Source: Phytoseiulus persimilis
Taxonomy: Eukaryota; Arthropoda; Arachnida; Mesostigmata; Phytoseiidae
DNA: 64,000 nt
Reading direction: 5' to 3'
Assembly: GCA_037576195.1 (NCBI GenBank)
Contig: CM075104.1
Coordinates: 26,428,211 to 26,492,210 of the forward strand
Shown: piece after piece, positions 47,301 to 58,021 of the stretch
Position numbering within the stretch: the stretch's first letter is position 1
How the letters are laid out: every line of letters starts with the position of its first letter
The notes under the pieces: model-generated
Told to the model about the DNA's origin: nothing
Seen by the model: the letters and a program-made list of their open reading frames with translations, nothing else
Database searches by the model: none
Position numbers and translations under genes: made by a program

Positions 47301-50300
47301 AGATTGGTCTCGGAATCACCCCTCCAGAGTTGGAAAGTAATGCTCAGATTGGTCTCGGAATCACCCCTCCAGAGTTGGGAAGTAATGCTCAGATTGGTCT
47401 CGGAATCACCCCTCCAGAGTTGGAAAGTAATGCTCAGATTGGTCTCGGAATCACCCCTCCAGAGTTGGAAAGTAATGCTCAGATTGGTCTCGGAATCACC
47501 CCCTCCAGAGTTGGAAGTAATGCTCAGATTGGTCTCGGAATCACCCCTCCAGAGTTGGAAAGTAATGCTCAGATTGGTCCGGAATCACCCCTCCAGAGTT
47601 GTTGGAAGTAATGCTCAGATTGGTCTCGGAATCACCCCTCCAGAGTTGGGGAAAATAATGCTCAGATTGGTCTTGGAATCACCCCTCCAGAGTTGGAAAG
47701 TAATGCTCAGATTGGTCCCGGAATCACCCCTCCAGAGTTGGGAAGTAATGCTCAGATTGGTCTCGGAATCACCCCTCCAGAGTTGGAAAAAGTAATGCTC
47801 AGATTGGTCTCGGAATCACCCCTCCAGAGAGTTGGGAAAGTAATGCTCAGATTGGTCCCGGAATCACCCCTCCAGAGTTGGTTGGAAAGTAATGCTCAGA
47901 TTGGTCCCGGAATCACCCCTCCAGAGTTGGAAGTAATGCTCAGATTGGTCTCGGAATCACCCCTCCAGAGTTGGGAAGTAATGCTCAGATTGGTCTCGGG
48001 AATCACCCCTCCAGAGTTGGGAAGTAATGCTCAGATTGGTCTCGGAATCACCCCTCCAGAGTTGGAAAGTAATGCTCAGATTGGTCCCGGAATCACCCCT
48101 CCAGAGTTGGAAAGTAATGCTCAGATTGGTCTCGGAATCACCCCTCCAGAGTTGGGAAAGTAATGCTCAGATTGGTCCGGAATCACCCCTCCAGAGTTGG
48201 GAAAGTAATGCTCAGATTGGTCTCGGAATCACCCCTCCAGAGTTGGAAAGTAATGCTCAGATTGGTCTCGGAATCACCCCTCCAGAGTTGGGAAAGTAAT
48301 GCTCAGATTGGTCTCGGAATCACCCCTCCAGAGTTGGAAAGTAATGCTCAGATTGGTCTCGGAATCACCCCTCCAGAGTTGGAAAGTAATGCTCAGATTG
48401 GTCTCGAATCACCCCTCCAGAGTTGGGAAGTAATGCTCAGATTGGTCTCGGAATCACCCCTCCAGAGTTGGAAAGTAATGCTCAGATTGGTCTCGGAATC
48501 ACCCTCCAGAGTTGGGAAGTAATGCTCAGATTGGTCTCGGAATCACCCCTCCAGAGTTGGAAGTAATGCTCAGATTGGTCTCGGAATCACCCCTCCAGAG
48601 TTGGAAAGTAATGCTCAGATTGGTCTCGGAATCACCCCTCCAGAGTTGGGGAAGTAATGCTCAGATTGGTCTCGGAATCACCCCTCCAGAGTTGGGAAGT
48701 AATGCTCAGATTGGTCTCGGAATCACCCCTCCAGAGTTGGAAGTAATGCTCAGATTGGTCTCGGAATCACCCCTCCAGAGTTGGAAAGTAATGCTCAGAT
48801 TGGTCTCGGAATCACCCCTCCAGAGTTGGAAGTAATGCTCAGATTGGTCTCCGGAATCACCCCTCCAGAGTTGGAAAGTAATGCTCAGATTGGTCTCGGA
48901 ATCACCCCTCCAGAGTTGGGAAAGTAATGCTCAGATTGGTCTCGGAATCACCCCTCCAGAGTTGGAAAGTAATGCTCAGATTGGTCTCGGAATCACCCCT
49001 CCAGAGTTGGGAAGTAATGCTCAGATTGGTCTCGGAATCACCCCTCCAGAGTTGGAAAGTAATGCTCAGATTGGTCTCGGAATCACCCCTCCAGAGTTGG
49101 GAAAGTAATGCTCAGATTGGTCTCGGAATCACCCCTCCAGAGTTGGAAAGTAATGCTCAGATTGGTCCGGAATCACCCCTCCAGAGTTGGAAAGTAATGC
49201 TCAGATTGGTCTCGGAATCACCCCTCCAGAGTTGGAAAGTAATGCTCAGATTGGTCTCGGAATCACCCCTCCAGAGTTGGGAAGTAATGCTCAGATTGGT
49301 CTCGGAATCACCCCTCCAGAGTTGGGAAGTAATGCTCAGATTGGTCTCGGAATCACCCCTCCAGAGTTGGAAAGTAATGCTCAGATTGGTCTCGGAATCA
49401 CCCCTCCAGAGTTGGAAAGTAATGCTCAGATTGGTCCCGGAATCACCCCTCCAGAGTTGGAAAGTAATGCTCAGATTGGTCTCGGAATCACCCCTCCAGA
49501 GTTGGGAAGTAATGCTCAGATTGGTCTCGGAATCACCCCTCCAGAGTTGGAAAAGTAATGCTCAGATTGGTCTCGGAATCACCCCTCCAGAGTTGGGAAG
49601 TAATGCTCAGATTGGTCTCGGAATCACCCCTCCAGAGTTGGGAAGTAAAGTAATGCTCAGATTGGTCTCGGAATCACCCCTCCAGAGTTGGGAAGTAATG
49701 CTCAGATTGGTCTCGGAATCACCCCTCCAGAGTTGGGAAGTAATGCTCAGATTGGTCTCGGAATCACCCCTCCAGAGTTGGAAAGTAATGCTCAGATTGG
49801 TCTCGGAATCACCCCTCCAGAGTTGGGAAGTAATGCTCAGATTGGTCTCGGAATCACCCCTCCAGAGTTGGAAAGTAATGCTCAGATTGGTCTCGGAATC
49901 ACCCCTCCAGAGTTGGGAAGTAATGCTCAGATTGGTCTCGGAATCACCCCTCCAGAGTTGGGAAGTAATGCTCAGATTGGTCTCGGAATCACCCCTCCAG
50001 AGTTTGAAAAGTAATGCTCAGATTGGTCTCGGAATCACCCCTCCAGAGTTGGGAAGTAATGCTCAGATTGGTCTCGGAATCACCCCTCCAGAGTTGGAAA
50101 GTAATGCTCAGATTGGTCCGGAATCACCCCTCCAGAGTTGGAAAGTAATGCTCAGATTGGTCTCTCGGAACCCCCTCCAGAGTTGGGAAAGTAATGCTCA
50201 GATTGGTCTCGGAATCACCCCTCCAGAGTTGGAAAGTAATGCTCAGATTGGTCCGGAATCACCCCTCCAGAGTTGGGAAGTAATGCTCAGATTGGTCTCG

Positions 50301-53300
50301 GAATCACCCCTCCAGAGTTGGAAAGTAATGCTCAGATTGGTCTCGGAATCACCCCTCCAGAGTTTGGGAAAGTAATGCTCAGATTGGTCTCGGAATCACC
50401 CCTCCAGAGTTGGAAAGTAATGCTCAGATTGGTCTCGGAATCACCCCTCCAGAGTTGGAAGTAATGCTCAGATTGGTCTCGGAATCACCCCTCCTCCAGA
50501 GTTGGGAAGTAATGCTCAGATTGGTCCCCGGAATCACCCCTCCAGAGTTGGAAGTAATAATGCTCAGATTGGTCCGGAATCACCCCTCCAGAGTTGGAAA
50601 GTAATGCTCAGATTGGTCTCGGAATCACCCCTCCAGAGTTGGGAAGTAATGCTCAGATTGGTCTCGGAATCACCCCTCCAGAGTTGGGAAAGTAATGCTC
50701 AGATTGGTCTCGGAATCACCCCTCCAGAGTTGGAAAGTAATGCTCAGATTGGTCCCGGAATCACCCCTCCAGAGTTGGGAAGTAATGCTCAGATTGGTCT
50801 CGGAATCACCCTCCAGAGTTGGAAAGTAATGCTCAGATTGGTCTCGGAATCACCCCTCCAGAGTTGGAAAGTAATGCTCAGATTGGTCTCGGAATCACCC
50901 CTCCAGAGTTGGAAAGTAATGCTCAGATTGGTCTCGGAATCACCCCTCCAGAGTTGGGAAGTAATGCTCAGATTGGTCTCGGAATCACCCCTCCAGAGTT
51001 TAGAAGTAGTAATGCTCAGATTGGTCTCGGAATCACCCCTCCAGAGTTGGAAAGTAATGCTCAGATTGGTCTTGGAATCACCCCTCCAGAGTTGGAAAGT
51101 AATGCTCAGATTGGTCTCGGAATCACCCCTCCAGAGTTGGGAAGTAATGCTCAGATTGGTCTCGGAATCACCCCTCCAGAGTTGGGAAGTAATGCTCAGA
51201 TTGGTCTCGGAATCACCCCTCCAGAGTTGGAAAGTAATGCTCAGATTGGTCTCGGAATCACCCCTCCAGAGTTGGAAAGTAATGCTCAGATTGGTCTCGG
51301 AATCACCCCTCCAGAGGTGGGAAGTAATGCTCAGATTGGTCTCTCGGAATCACCCCTCCAGAGTTGGGAAGTAATGCTCAGATTGGTCTCGGAATCACCC
51401 CTCCAGAGTTGGAAAGTAATGCTCAGATTGGTCTCGGAATCACCCCTCCAGAGTTGAAAGTAATGCTCAGATTGGTCTCGGAATCACCCCTCCAGAGTTG
51501 GGAAGTAATGCTCAGATTGGTCTCGGAATCACCCCTCCAGAGTTGGAAAGTAATGCTCAGATTGGTCTCGGAATCACCCCCAGAGTTGGAAAGTAATGCT
51601 CAGATTGGTCTCGGAATCACCCCTCCAGAGTTGGGAAGTAATGCTCAGATTGGTCTCGGAATCACCCCTCCAGAGTTGGAAAGTAATGCTCAGATTGGTC
51701 CCGGAATCACCCCTCCAGAGTTGGGAAGTAATGCTCAGATTGGTCTCGGAATCACCCTCCAGAGTTGGGAAAGTAATGCTCAGATTGGTCTCGGAATCAC
51801 CCCTCCAGAGTTGGAAAGTAATGCTCAGATTGGTCTCGAATCACCCCTCCAGAGTTTAAAGTAATGCTCAGATTGGTCTCGGAATCACCCCTCCAGAGTT
51901 GGAAAGTAATGCTCAGATTGGTCCCGGAATCACCCCTCCAGAGTTGGGAAGTAATGCTCAGATTGGTCCCGGAATCACCCCTCCAGAGTTGGAAAGTAAT
52001 GCTCAGATTGGTCCCGGAATCACCCCTCCAGAGTTGGAAAGTAATGCTCAGATTGGTCTTGGAATCACCCCTCCAGAGTTGGGAAGTAATGCTCAGATTG
52101 GTCTCGGAATCACCCCTCCAGAGTTGGGAAGTAATGCTCAGATTGGTCTCGGAATCACCCCTCCAGAGTTGGAAAAGTAATGCTCAGATTGGTCTCGGAA
52201 TCACCCCTCCAGAGTTGGAAAGTAATGCTCAGATTGGTCTCGGAATCACCCCTCCAGAGTTGGAAAGTAATGCTCAGATTGGTCCCGGAATCACCCCTCC
52301 AGAGTTGGAAAGTAATGCTCAGATTGGTCTCGGAATCACCCCTCCAGAGTTGGAAAGTAATGCTCAGATTGGTCTTGGAATCACCCCTCCAGAGTTGGGG
52401 AAGTAATGCTCAGATTGGTCTCGGAATCACCCCTCCAGAGTTGGAAGTAATGCTCAGATTGGTCTCGGAATCACCCCTCCAGAGTTGGGAAAGTAATGCT
52501 CAGATTGGTCTTGGGAATCACCCCTCCAGAGTTTGAAAGTAATGCTCAGATTGGTCTTGGAATCACCCCTCCAGAGTTGGGAAGTAATGCTCAGATTGGT
52601 CTTGGAATCACCCCTCCAGAGTTGGGAAGTAATGCTCAGATTGGTCTTGGAATCACCCCTCCAGAGTTGGGAAGTAATGCTCAGATTGGTCTTGGAATCA
52701 CCCCTCCAGAGTTGGGAAGTAATGCTCAGATTGGTCGGAATCACCCTCCAGAGTTGGGAAGTAATGCTCAGATTGGTCTCGGAATCACCCCTCCAGAGTT
52801 GGGAAGTAATGCTCAGATTGGTCTCGGAATCACCCCTCCAGAGTTGGGAAGTAATGCTCAGATTGGTCCGGAATCACCCCTCCAGAGTTGGAAAGTAATG
52901 CTCAGATTGGTCTCGGAATCACCCCTCCAGAGTTGGAAGTAATGCTCAGATGGTCCCGGAATCACCCCTCCAGAGTTGGAAAGTAATAGATTGGTCTCTC
53001 AGATTGGTCTTGGAATCACCCCTCCAGAGTATTTAAAGTATGCTCAGCCAGATTGGTCTTGGAATCACCCCTCCAGAGTTGAAGTAATGCTCAGATTGGT
53101 CTCGGAATCACCCCTCCAGAGTTGGGAAGTAATGCTCAGATTGGTCTCGGAATCACCCCTCCAGAGTTGGAAAGTAATGCTCAGATTGGTCTTGGAATCA
53201 CCCCTCCAGAGTTGGGAAAGTAATGCTCAGATTGGTCTTGGAATCACACCCCTCCAGAGTTGGGAAGTAATGCTCAGATTGGTCTCGAATCACCCCTCCA

Positions 53301-53759
53301 GAGTTGGGAAGTAATGCTCAGATTGGTCTCGGAATCACCCCTCCAGAGTTGGGAAGTAATGCTCAGATTGGTCTTGGAATCACCCCTCCAGAGTTGGAAA
53401 GTAATGCTCAGATTGGTCTTGGAATCACCCCTCCAGAGTTGGAAAGTAATGCTCAGATTGGTCTTGGAATCACCCCTCCAGAGTTGGAAAAGTAATGCTC
53501 AGATTGGTCTTGGAATCACCCCTCCAGAGTTGGGAAGTAAATGCTCAGATTGGTCTTGGAATCACCCCTCCAGAGTTGGGAAAGTAATGCTCAGATTGGT
53601 CTCGGAATCACCCCTCCAGAGTTGGGAAAGTAATGCTCAGATTGGTCTTGGAATCACCCCTCCAGAGTTGGGAAGTAATGCTCAGATTGGTCCCGGAATC
53701 ACCCCTCCAGAGTTGGAAAGTAATGCTCAGATTGGTCTCGGAATCACCCCTCCAGAGTT

Positions 53760-53895
53760 GGAAAGTAATGGTCAGATTCGTTCTAGAATCACCACTCCAG
53801 AGTTTTTGGGAAAAAATGGTCAGATTGGTTCTAGAATCACCCCTCCAGAGTTTTGAAAGTATGGCTCAGATTGGTTCTAGAATCACCCCTCCAGA
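53760..53895 (+). repeat. Island of edge-type units inside the array
   Basis: Three units carry ttctagaatc and atggtcagatt(c/g)g, a subtype otherwise seen only at the right edge (54,755-54,900). The string gattcgttctagaatcacca occurs in both places, 992 bp apart, suggesting that a block of about 1 kb that included the old array edge was duplicated. Confidence 0.8.
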
Positions 53896-54204
53896 GTTGA
53901 AATGTAATGCTCAGATTGTACCGGAATCACCCCTCCAGAGTTGGGAAAGTAATGCTCAGATTGGTCCCGGAATCACCCCTCCAGAGTTGGAAAGTAATGC
54001 TCAGATTGGTCTTGGAATCACCCCTCCAGAGTTGGAAAGTAATGCTCAGATTGGTCTTGGAATCACCCCTCAGAGTTTGGAAAGTAATGCTCAGATTGGT
54101 CTTGGAATCACCCCTCCAGAGTTGGGAAGTAATGCTCAGATTGGTCTTGGAATCACCCCTCCAGAGTTGGGAAAGTAATGCTCAGATTGGTCTTGGAATC
54201 ACCC

Positions 54205-54545
54205 CTCCAGAGTTTAAAAGTAATGCTCAGATTGGTCTTGGAATCACCCCTCCAGAGTTGGGAAGTAATGCTCAGATTGGTCTTGGAATCACCCTCCAGA
54301 GTTGGGAAGTAATGCTCAGATTGGTCTCGGAATCACCCCTCCAGAGTTGGGAAGTAATGCTCAGATTGGTCTTGGAATCACCCCTCCAGAGTTTAAAAGT
54401 AATGCTCAGATTGGTCTTGGAATCACCCCTCCAGAGTTTAAAAGTAATGCTCAGATTGGTCTTGGAATCACCCCTCCAGAGTTTAAAAGTAATGCTCAGA
54501 TTGGTCTTGGAATCACCCCTCCAGAGTTTAAAAGTAATGCTCAGA
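54205..54545 (+). repeat. Local run of units with a TTTAAAAG linker
   Basis: Five units in this stretch, four of them consecutive (about 54,390-54,540), have ccagagtttaaaag instead of ccagagttggaaag, with the TCTTGG core. This is a recent local amplification within the array. Confidence 0.85.
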
Positions 54546-55015
54546 TTGGTCTTGGAATCACCCCTCCAGAGTTGGGAAGTAATGCTCAGATTGGTCTTGG
54601 AATCACCCCTCCAGAGTATAAAAGTAATGCTCAGATTGGTCTTGGAATCACCCCTCCAGAGTTGGGGAGTAATGCTCAGATTAGCCCCGGAATCACCCCT
54701 CCAGAGTTGGAAAGTAATGCTCAGATTGATCTCGGAATCACCCCTCCAGGGTTGGAAAGTATGGTCAGATTCGTTCTAGAATCACCACTCCACGTTTTGA
54801 AAAGTATGGTCAGACTGGTTCTAGAATCACCCCTCCACGTTTTGAAAAGTATGGTCAGACTGGTTCTAGAATCACCCCTCCAGCTTTTGAAATGTATAGT
54901 CAGACTCGTACCGGAATCACCTACCCAGATTCGGGAGAGTATGTTCAGATTGGTCCCGGAATCACCCCCATATATTCAAGAAAAAGTGCGGACAAACTGA
55001 CAGACTGACAGACTA

Positions 55016-55058
55016 AGCCGATATATATAGTAAGGATCCTTACTATATATAATCGGCT
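55016..55058. repeat. Near-perfect palindrome at the tail-to-tail junction
   Basis: The sequence agccgatatatatagtaagg-a meets t-ccttactatatataatcggct with a single one-base length difference, giving about 21 bp per arm around GGATCC. It is produced by copies 2 and 3 abutting tail to tail. It could extrude a cruciform or act as an end-to-end junction left by an aberrant transposition or by breakage and fusion. Confidence 0.9.
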
Positions 55059-55615
55059 TCGTCTGTCAGTTTGTAAGTTTGCCAGTTTGTCCGCTTTCCT
55101 TCCAGAATACATGGGGTGATTCCAGGACCAGTCTGACCAAACTCTTCCAAGTCTGGAGGGTTGATTCCGCGACCAATCTGCCAAGACTTTTCAAAACCTG
55201 GAGGGGTGATTACGAGACCAATCTGACCATACTTTTCCAAGTCTGGACGGGTGATCCCGGGGTCGATCTGACCGAACTTTTCCAAACCTGGAGGGGTGAT
55301 ACCGGGAACAATCTGAGCGTACTCTTCCGAGTCTGGGGGTGATTCCGAGACCAATCTGACCATACTTTTCCAAGTCTGGACGGGTGATCCCGGGGTCGAT
55401 CTGACCGAACTTTTCCAAACCTGGAGGGTTGATCCCCGGGAACAATCTGAGCGTACGCTCCCGAGTCTGGGGGGAGGGGTGATTCCGAGACCAATCTGAC
55501 CATACTTTTCGAAACCCTGATGCTGACCCAGTGAAAGAGAGAGAAAAGTGCCTCGATGCCAGGGAACGCCGTCCAACCGCGCACAGCGCGGCCGGCTGGT
55601 TGTATATAGCAAGGA
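55037..55615 (-). mobile_element. Repeat element copy 3, inverted, 9-unit array
   Basis: On the minus strand: head TCCTTGCTATATA, gccggcc, gcgctgtgcgcggttgg, then tctctctctttcac, a nine-unit array of 45-bp repeats, and the tail gcggacaaactgg to TATATAGTAAGGA. Its units resemble the edge type of copy 2 (agtatggtcagattgg), so it probably preserves the older array sequence. Identity with copy 1 in the head is high. No transposase is visible. Confidence 0.85.
55214..55428 (-). repeat. Three-unit higher-order repeat in copy 3
   Basis: An 82-bp segment at 55,214-55,295 recurs without change at 55,347-55,428, 133 bp away. In unit terms a block of three distinct 45-bp repeats is present twice in the same order. 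This shows duplication of multi-unit blocks rather than of single units. Confidence 0.88.
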
Positions 55616-57900
55616 CACTCGATGCTACACTGCCCTGCTCTCCATTCGTTTTCGACTACTGGTCAAACGAAACGCGACGGATACATTTGGAGCAGCAAAA
55701 AGATGTCGATCCTTCTCTCACGTTTTCCAGAACCAAAGTTCCCCGAGATCCTTCACATTCGTGAGTACCAGCCGCGGGAAAGGCTCGACTGGCATGGAGT
55801 ATGAACTCAAAAGAACCGATGCCGAGTTGGTTTCCGATGCCGAGTACTCTTCTAGGGTTTTCCTCTTGTCAAAGGGAACTCCGACCTCCGTGGCGATTCT
55901 GGGATATTGAGAGCCCGACTGCTTCGAAAACGATGAATATTGGAGCATCGATCCTTCTTTGACATCCCTCAATTCAGCGCAGTCCCCGCATCGAGTTGCG
56001 GACAGGAGCCTCAACGGTGTTGTATTTCAAGTTGTTGCAATTTGAGAACCACTGTCCACGAGCTTCTCGTTACTGTTCGAGCAGGGACATGGGATAGTGG
56101 AGTTATCAAATAATCTGACTACTGGAGTTTCTTAAGTTCCAGCGAACGTGATTCTAGGCAGTTCTAGTCCGAAGTCAGATCGGCAAGAAAGTGCACGGCC
56201 CATCACCGTTAGCTTCTTGCCCCCGACTCACTCGACATGCCCAACTCCTCTGCTGTCGAATTTCTTGAGACAAAAGCTAACATCATGGAGCGAAATTTGG
56301 GAGCAGTCAGAAGAATGGCATTAGTATTCCTTGTGATTCGAAGCCACGTTATCTGAGCTAGAGGCATTAGAGGTCACCCTATACACTTCTCGAACGGTGA
56401 CTGTGAATCCACCGCGAAGAGACTGTAGCTTTCAATCTTCTCGAGCTCAGAGACCATGGGTCCGAAACACGCGCAACTCATTACCAGTCACAGTAATAGT
56501 CCTGGTCCTGGATTTTCGGATTGCGCTCGATCCGAGCGAGGGTCCGATTCGAGCGGAGGCCCGGTTTGAGCGAGAGTCGGAGTTGGGTCCCTGCATTTCG
56601 CGATGGCGATCTTGACTGAAGACAGGTGATTGTTGGGCCGACACATGAGAACAAAATCCGACCGCTCAATTCCCGTTGTAACATCCACAGCAAAATGACA
56701 GGATCCCGCGCGTGTCGTTCAGTTGGTTGCTTGAGGTTGCTATTCTATCAACAGCGGACAAACTTGCGCCCCTTGTATTGGGATCGGGACACCCCGGCTA
56801 TGTTTGGCACCGCAGCGTCAAAACGACTCGTCGCAGCCAGTTGCCGTACTTCACCCTCTCTTCGAGTGTATTAGGTGTCTCGTTCTGCATGAGAATCTTC
56901 GCACCTATGGAAGCATCCGTCATTGCTAGATTGCCGTACCATCTCTCAAAGTGAACGAAAGCCTCACAGGAGTACCTGATGGGGCCGATTTGTCCTGATC
57001 TGTTCGAGCATCTTGTTCTCCATAGTGTTGTGTGGAAGCAATCGACGGCTGACGCTCCGTTCTGGTTGAGTAGCCTTGAGAGACTCCGATGCTCACAAAC
57101 CACTGACACCAGGGCGTTTTGACGGCGCGGAAGATGGTGATCTCGATAACTGAGAAGTCAGATATGAATGCGCGAATGTTTCTTTGAGCGATTGAAACCT
57201 GTTTCCATCTCCGCTTGTCGGATATGTTTCCTCTGTTCAATCTCTACTGGCCACCAGGCTATCTCCTTGGTTGTGATGGAACGATTTGTATGTCAAACAG
57301 TCGAGTTAAGCCCAAGATCCGGGAAAAAGGGTTCCGTTGGGGAGGAACTCCAGTGAATTGAGTGAAAACACACACCGTCGGTTCCGATCATACTTCTCTG
57401 GTGAGCAGAGGAGTGTCTGGGCTGCATAGATCCGCCCTCCATACGGTCTGGATCCACGGGAATGGTGTTGAGCGTGGAAAAACGGAGCAATCGATCTTTC
57501 CACAATAATGAATACGCGTATCCGGCCGCTGACACGACAAGTTGGGTCCCGGCGGAATCTTTCTGAAGAAACGTCCATGGACGCTCTAGCCCCAGTGGCT
57601 CTCGAGGTATGATCTCAACGAAAATTTCTCATCGTGAATCCGCAAAACCTTTCCGGATGTTTACACCGCTCCGTAACCGACCCGAGTTTCCCGCGGTGAT
57701 TCAAGTCGCGAATCGATAATGTCACGGGTATTCAAGCGCTCCACATTCATGAGCATAACCGTTCCCACAAAGAACTGACCCGTGCCAGATAAACGGATCA
57801 ACCGGCGAGGTTTGACCTTCCCGAACTCGCTGGATCTTCCGCGGCCGAGACTCTGACTTCAAAGAATAGATAGACCGAGAATTGCGACTCACCGAGGGGA
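55616..57900. other. Unassigned stretch
   Basis: Short ORFs on both strands, mostly under 105 codons, with no motif. It includes a GATTTGAGCG-type cluster at 56,522-56,583 like the one at 37.9 kb. Confidence 0.4.
56522..56583. repeat. GATTTGAGCG-type short repeat cluster
   Basis: Four imperfect units of the form cgatccgagcg, gattcgagcg, gtttgagcg in about 60 bp, matching the motif at 37.9 and 38.3 kb. It is dispersed in the window, so it is probably a repeat family. Confidence 0.55.
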
Positions 57901-58021
57901 CCACCGCACGCCTCGCTTCAAAAACGTGTCCGAGATCACGACCCGGAAATTATAACACAGATCTCTCTCCGAGCGGGGTTTACACCTAGCAAAAGGCGGA
58001 GATAAACTCAGTGTCTCACGA

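Larger units (their letters stand above)
44446..54979 (+). repeat. 45-bp satellite array, about 230 units
   Basis: Units of 45 bp, typically ttggaaagtaatgctcag followed by attggtctcggaatcacc and cctccagag. About 10.5 kb / 45 gives roughly 230 copies. Single-unit length changes (44 or 46 bp) cluster in the ggaaag linker and in tctcgg/tccgg. Main core variants are TCTCGG, TCCCGG and TCTTGG; linkers are ggaaag, gggaag and tttaaaag. Units at both edges are more diverged (atggtcaga, ttctagaatc), as expected for an array homogenised by unequal exchange. No unique spacers separate the units. Because 45 is a multiple of three, three of six frames stay open by default. Confidence 0.99.
44327..55036 (+). 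mobile_element. Repeat element copy 2, expanded to 10.7 kb by a 45-bp array
   Basis: It starts with TCCTTACTATATA (44,327-44,339) and ends with TATATAGTAAGGA (55,024-55,036), a 13-bp perfect terminal inverted repeat. After it come a GC-rich head with a hairpin (cggcctttggccg, 44,347-44,359) and gcgctgcgcgcgc, a pyrimidine-rich stretch, about 230 tandem 45-bp units, then the tail gtgcggacaaactgac. No transposase frame is visible; open frames come only from the array. By structure it is a non-autonomous TIR element, foldback-like if copy 3 is counted as the other arm. Target-site duplications could not be identified. Confidence 0.85.

Noticed and set aside
44576-54779. Long open frames in the array as repetitive protein genes
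   Set aside because: They follow from a unit length divisible by three, frames switch at 44- and 46-bp units, and no start, splice or flanking coding context is seen. Kept only as a finding to test.
44446-54979. CRISPR-like array of direct repeats
   Set aside because: The 45-bp units follow one another with no unique spacers and the context is eukaryotic; it is a satellite.
55043-55618. 191-codon minus ORF over copy 3
   Set aside because: It is the head plus nine-unit array of the repeat element read in an open frame, not an independent gene.
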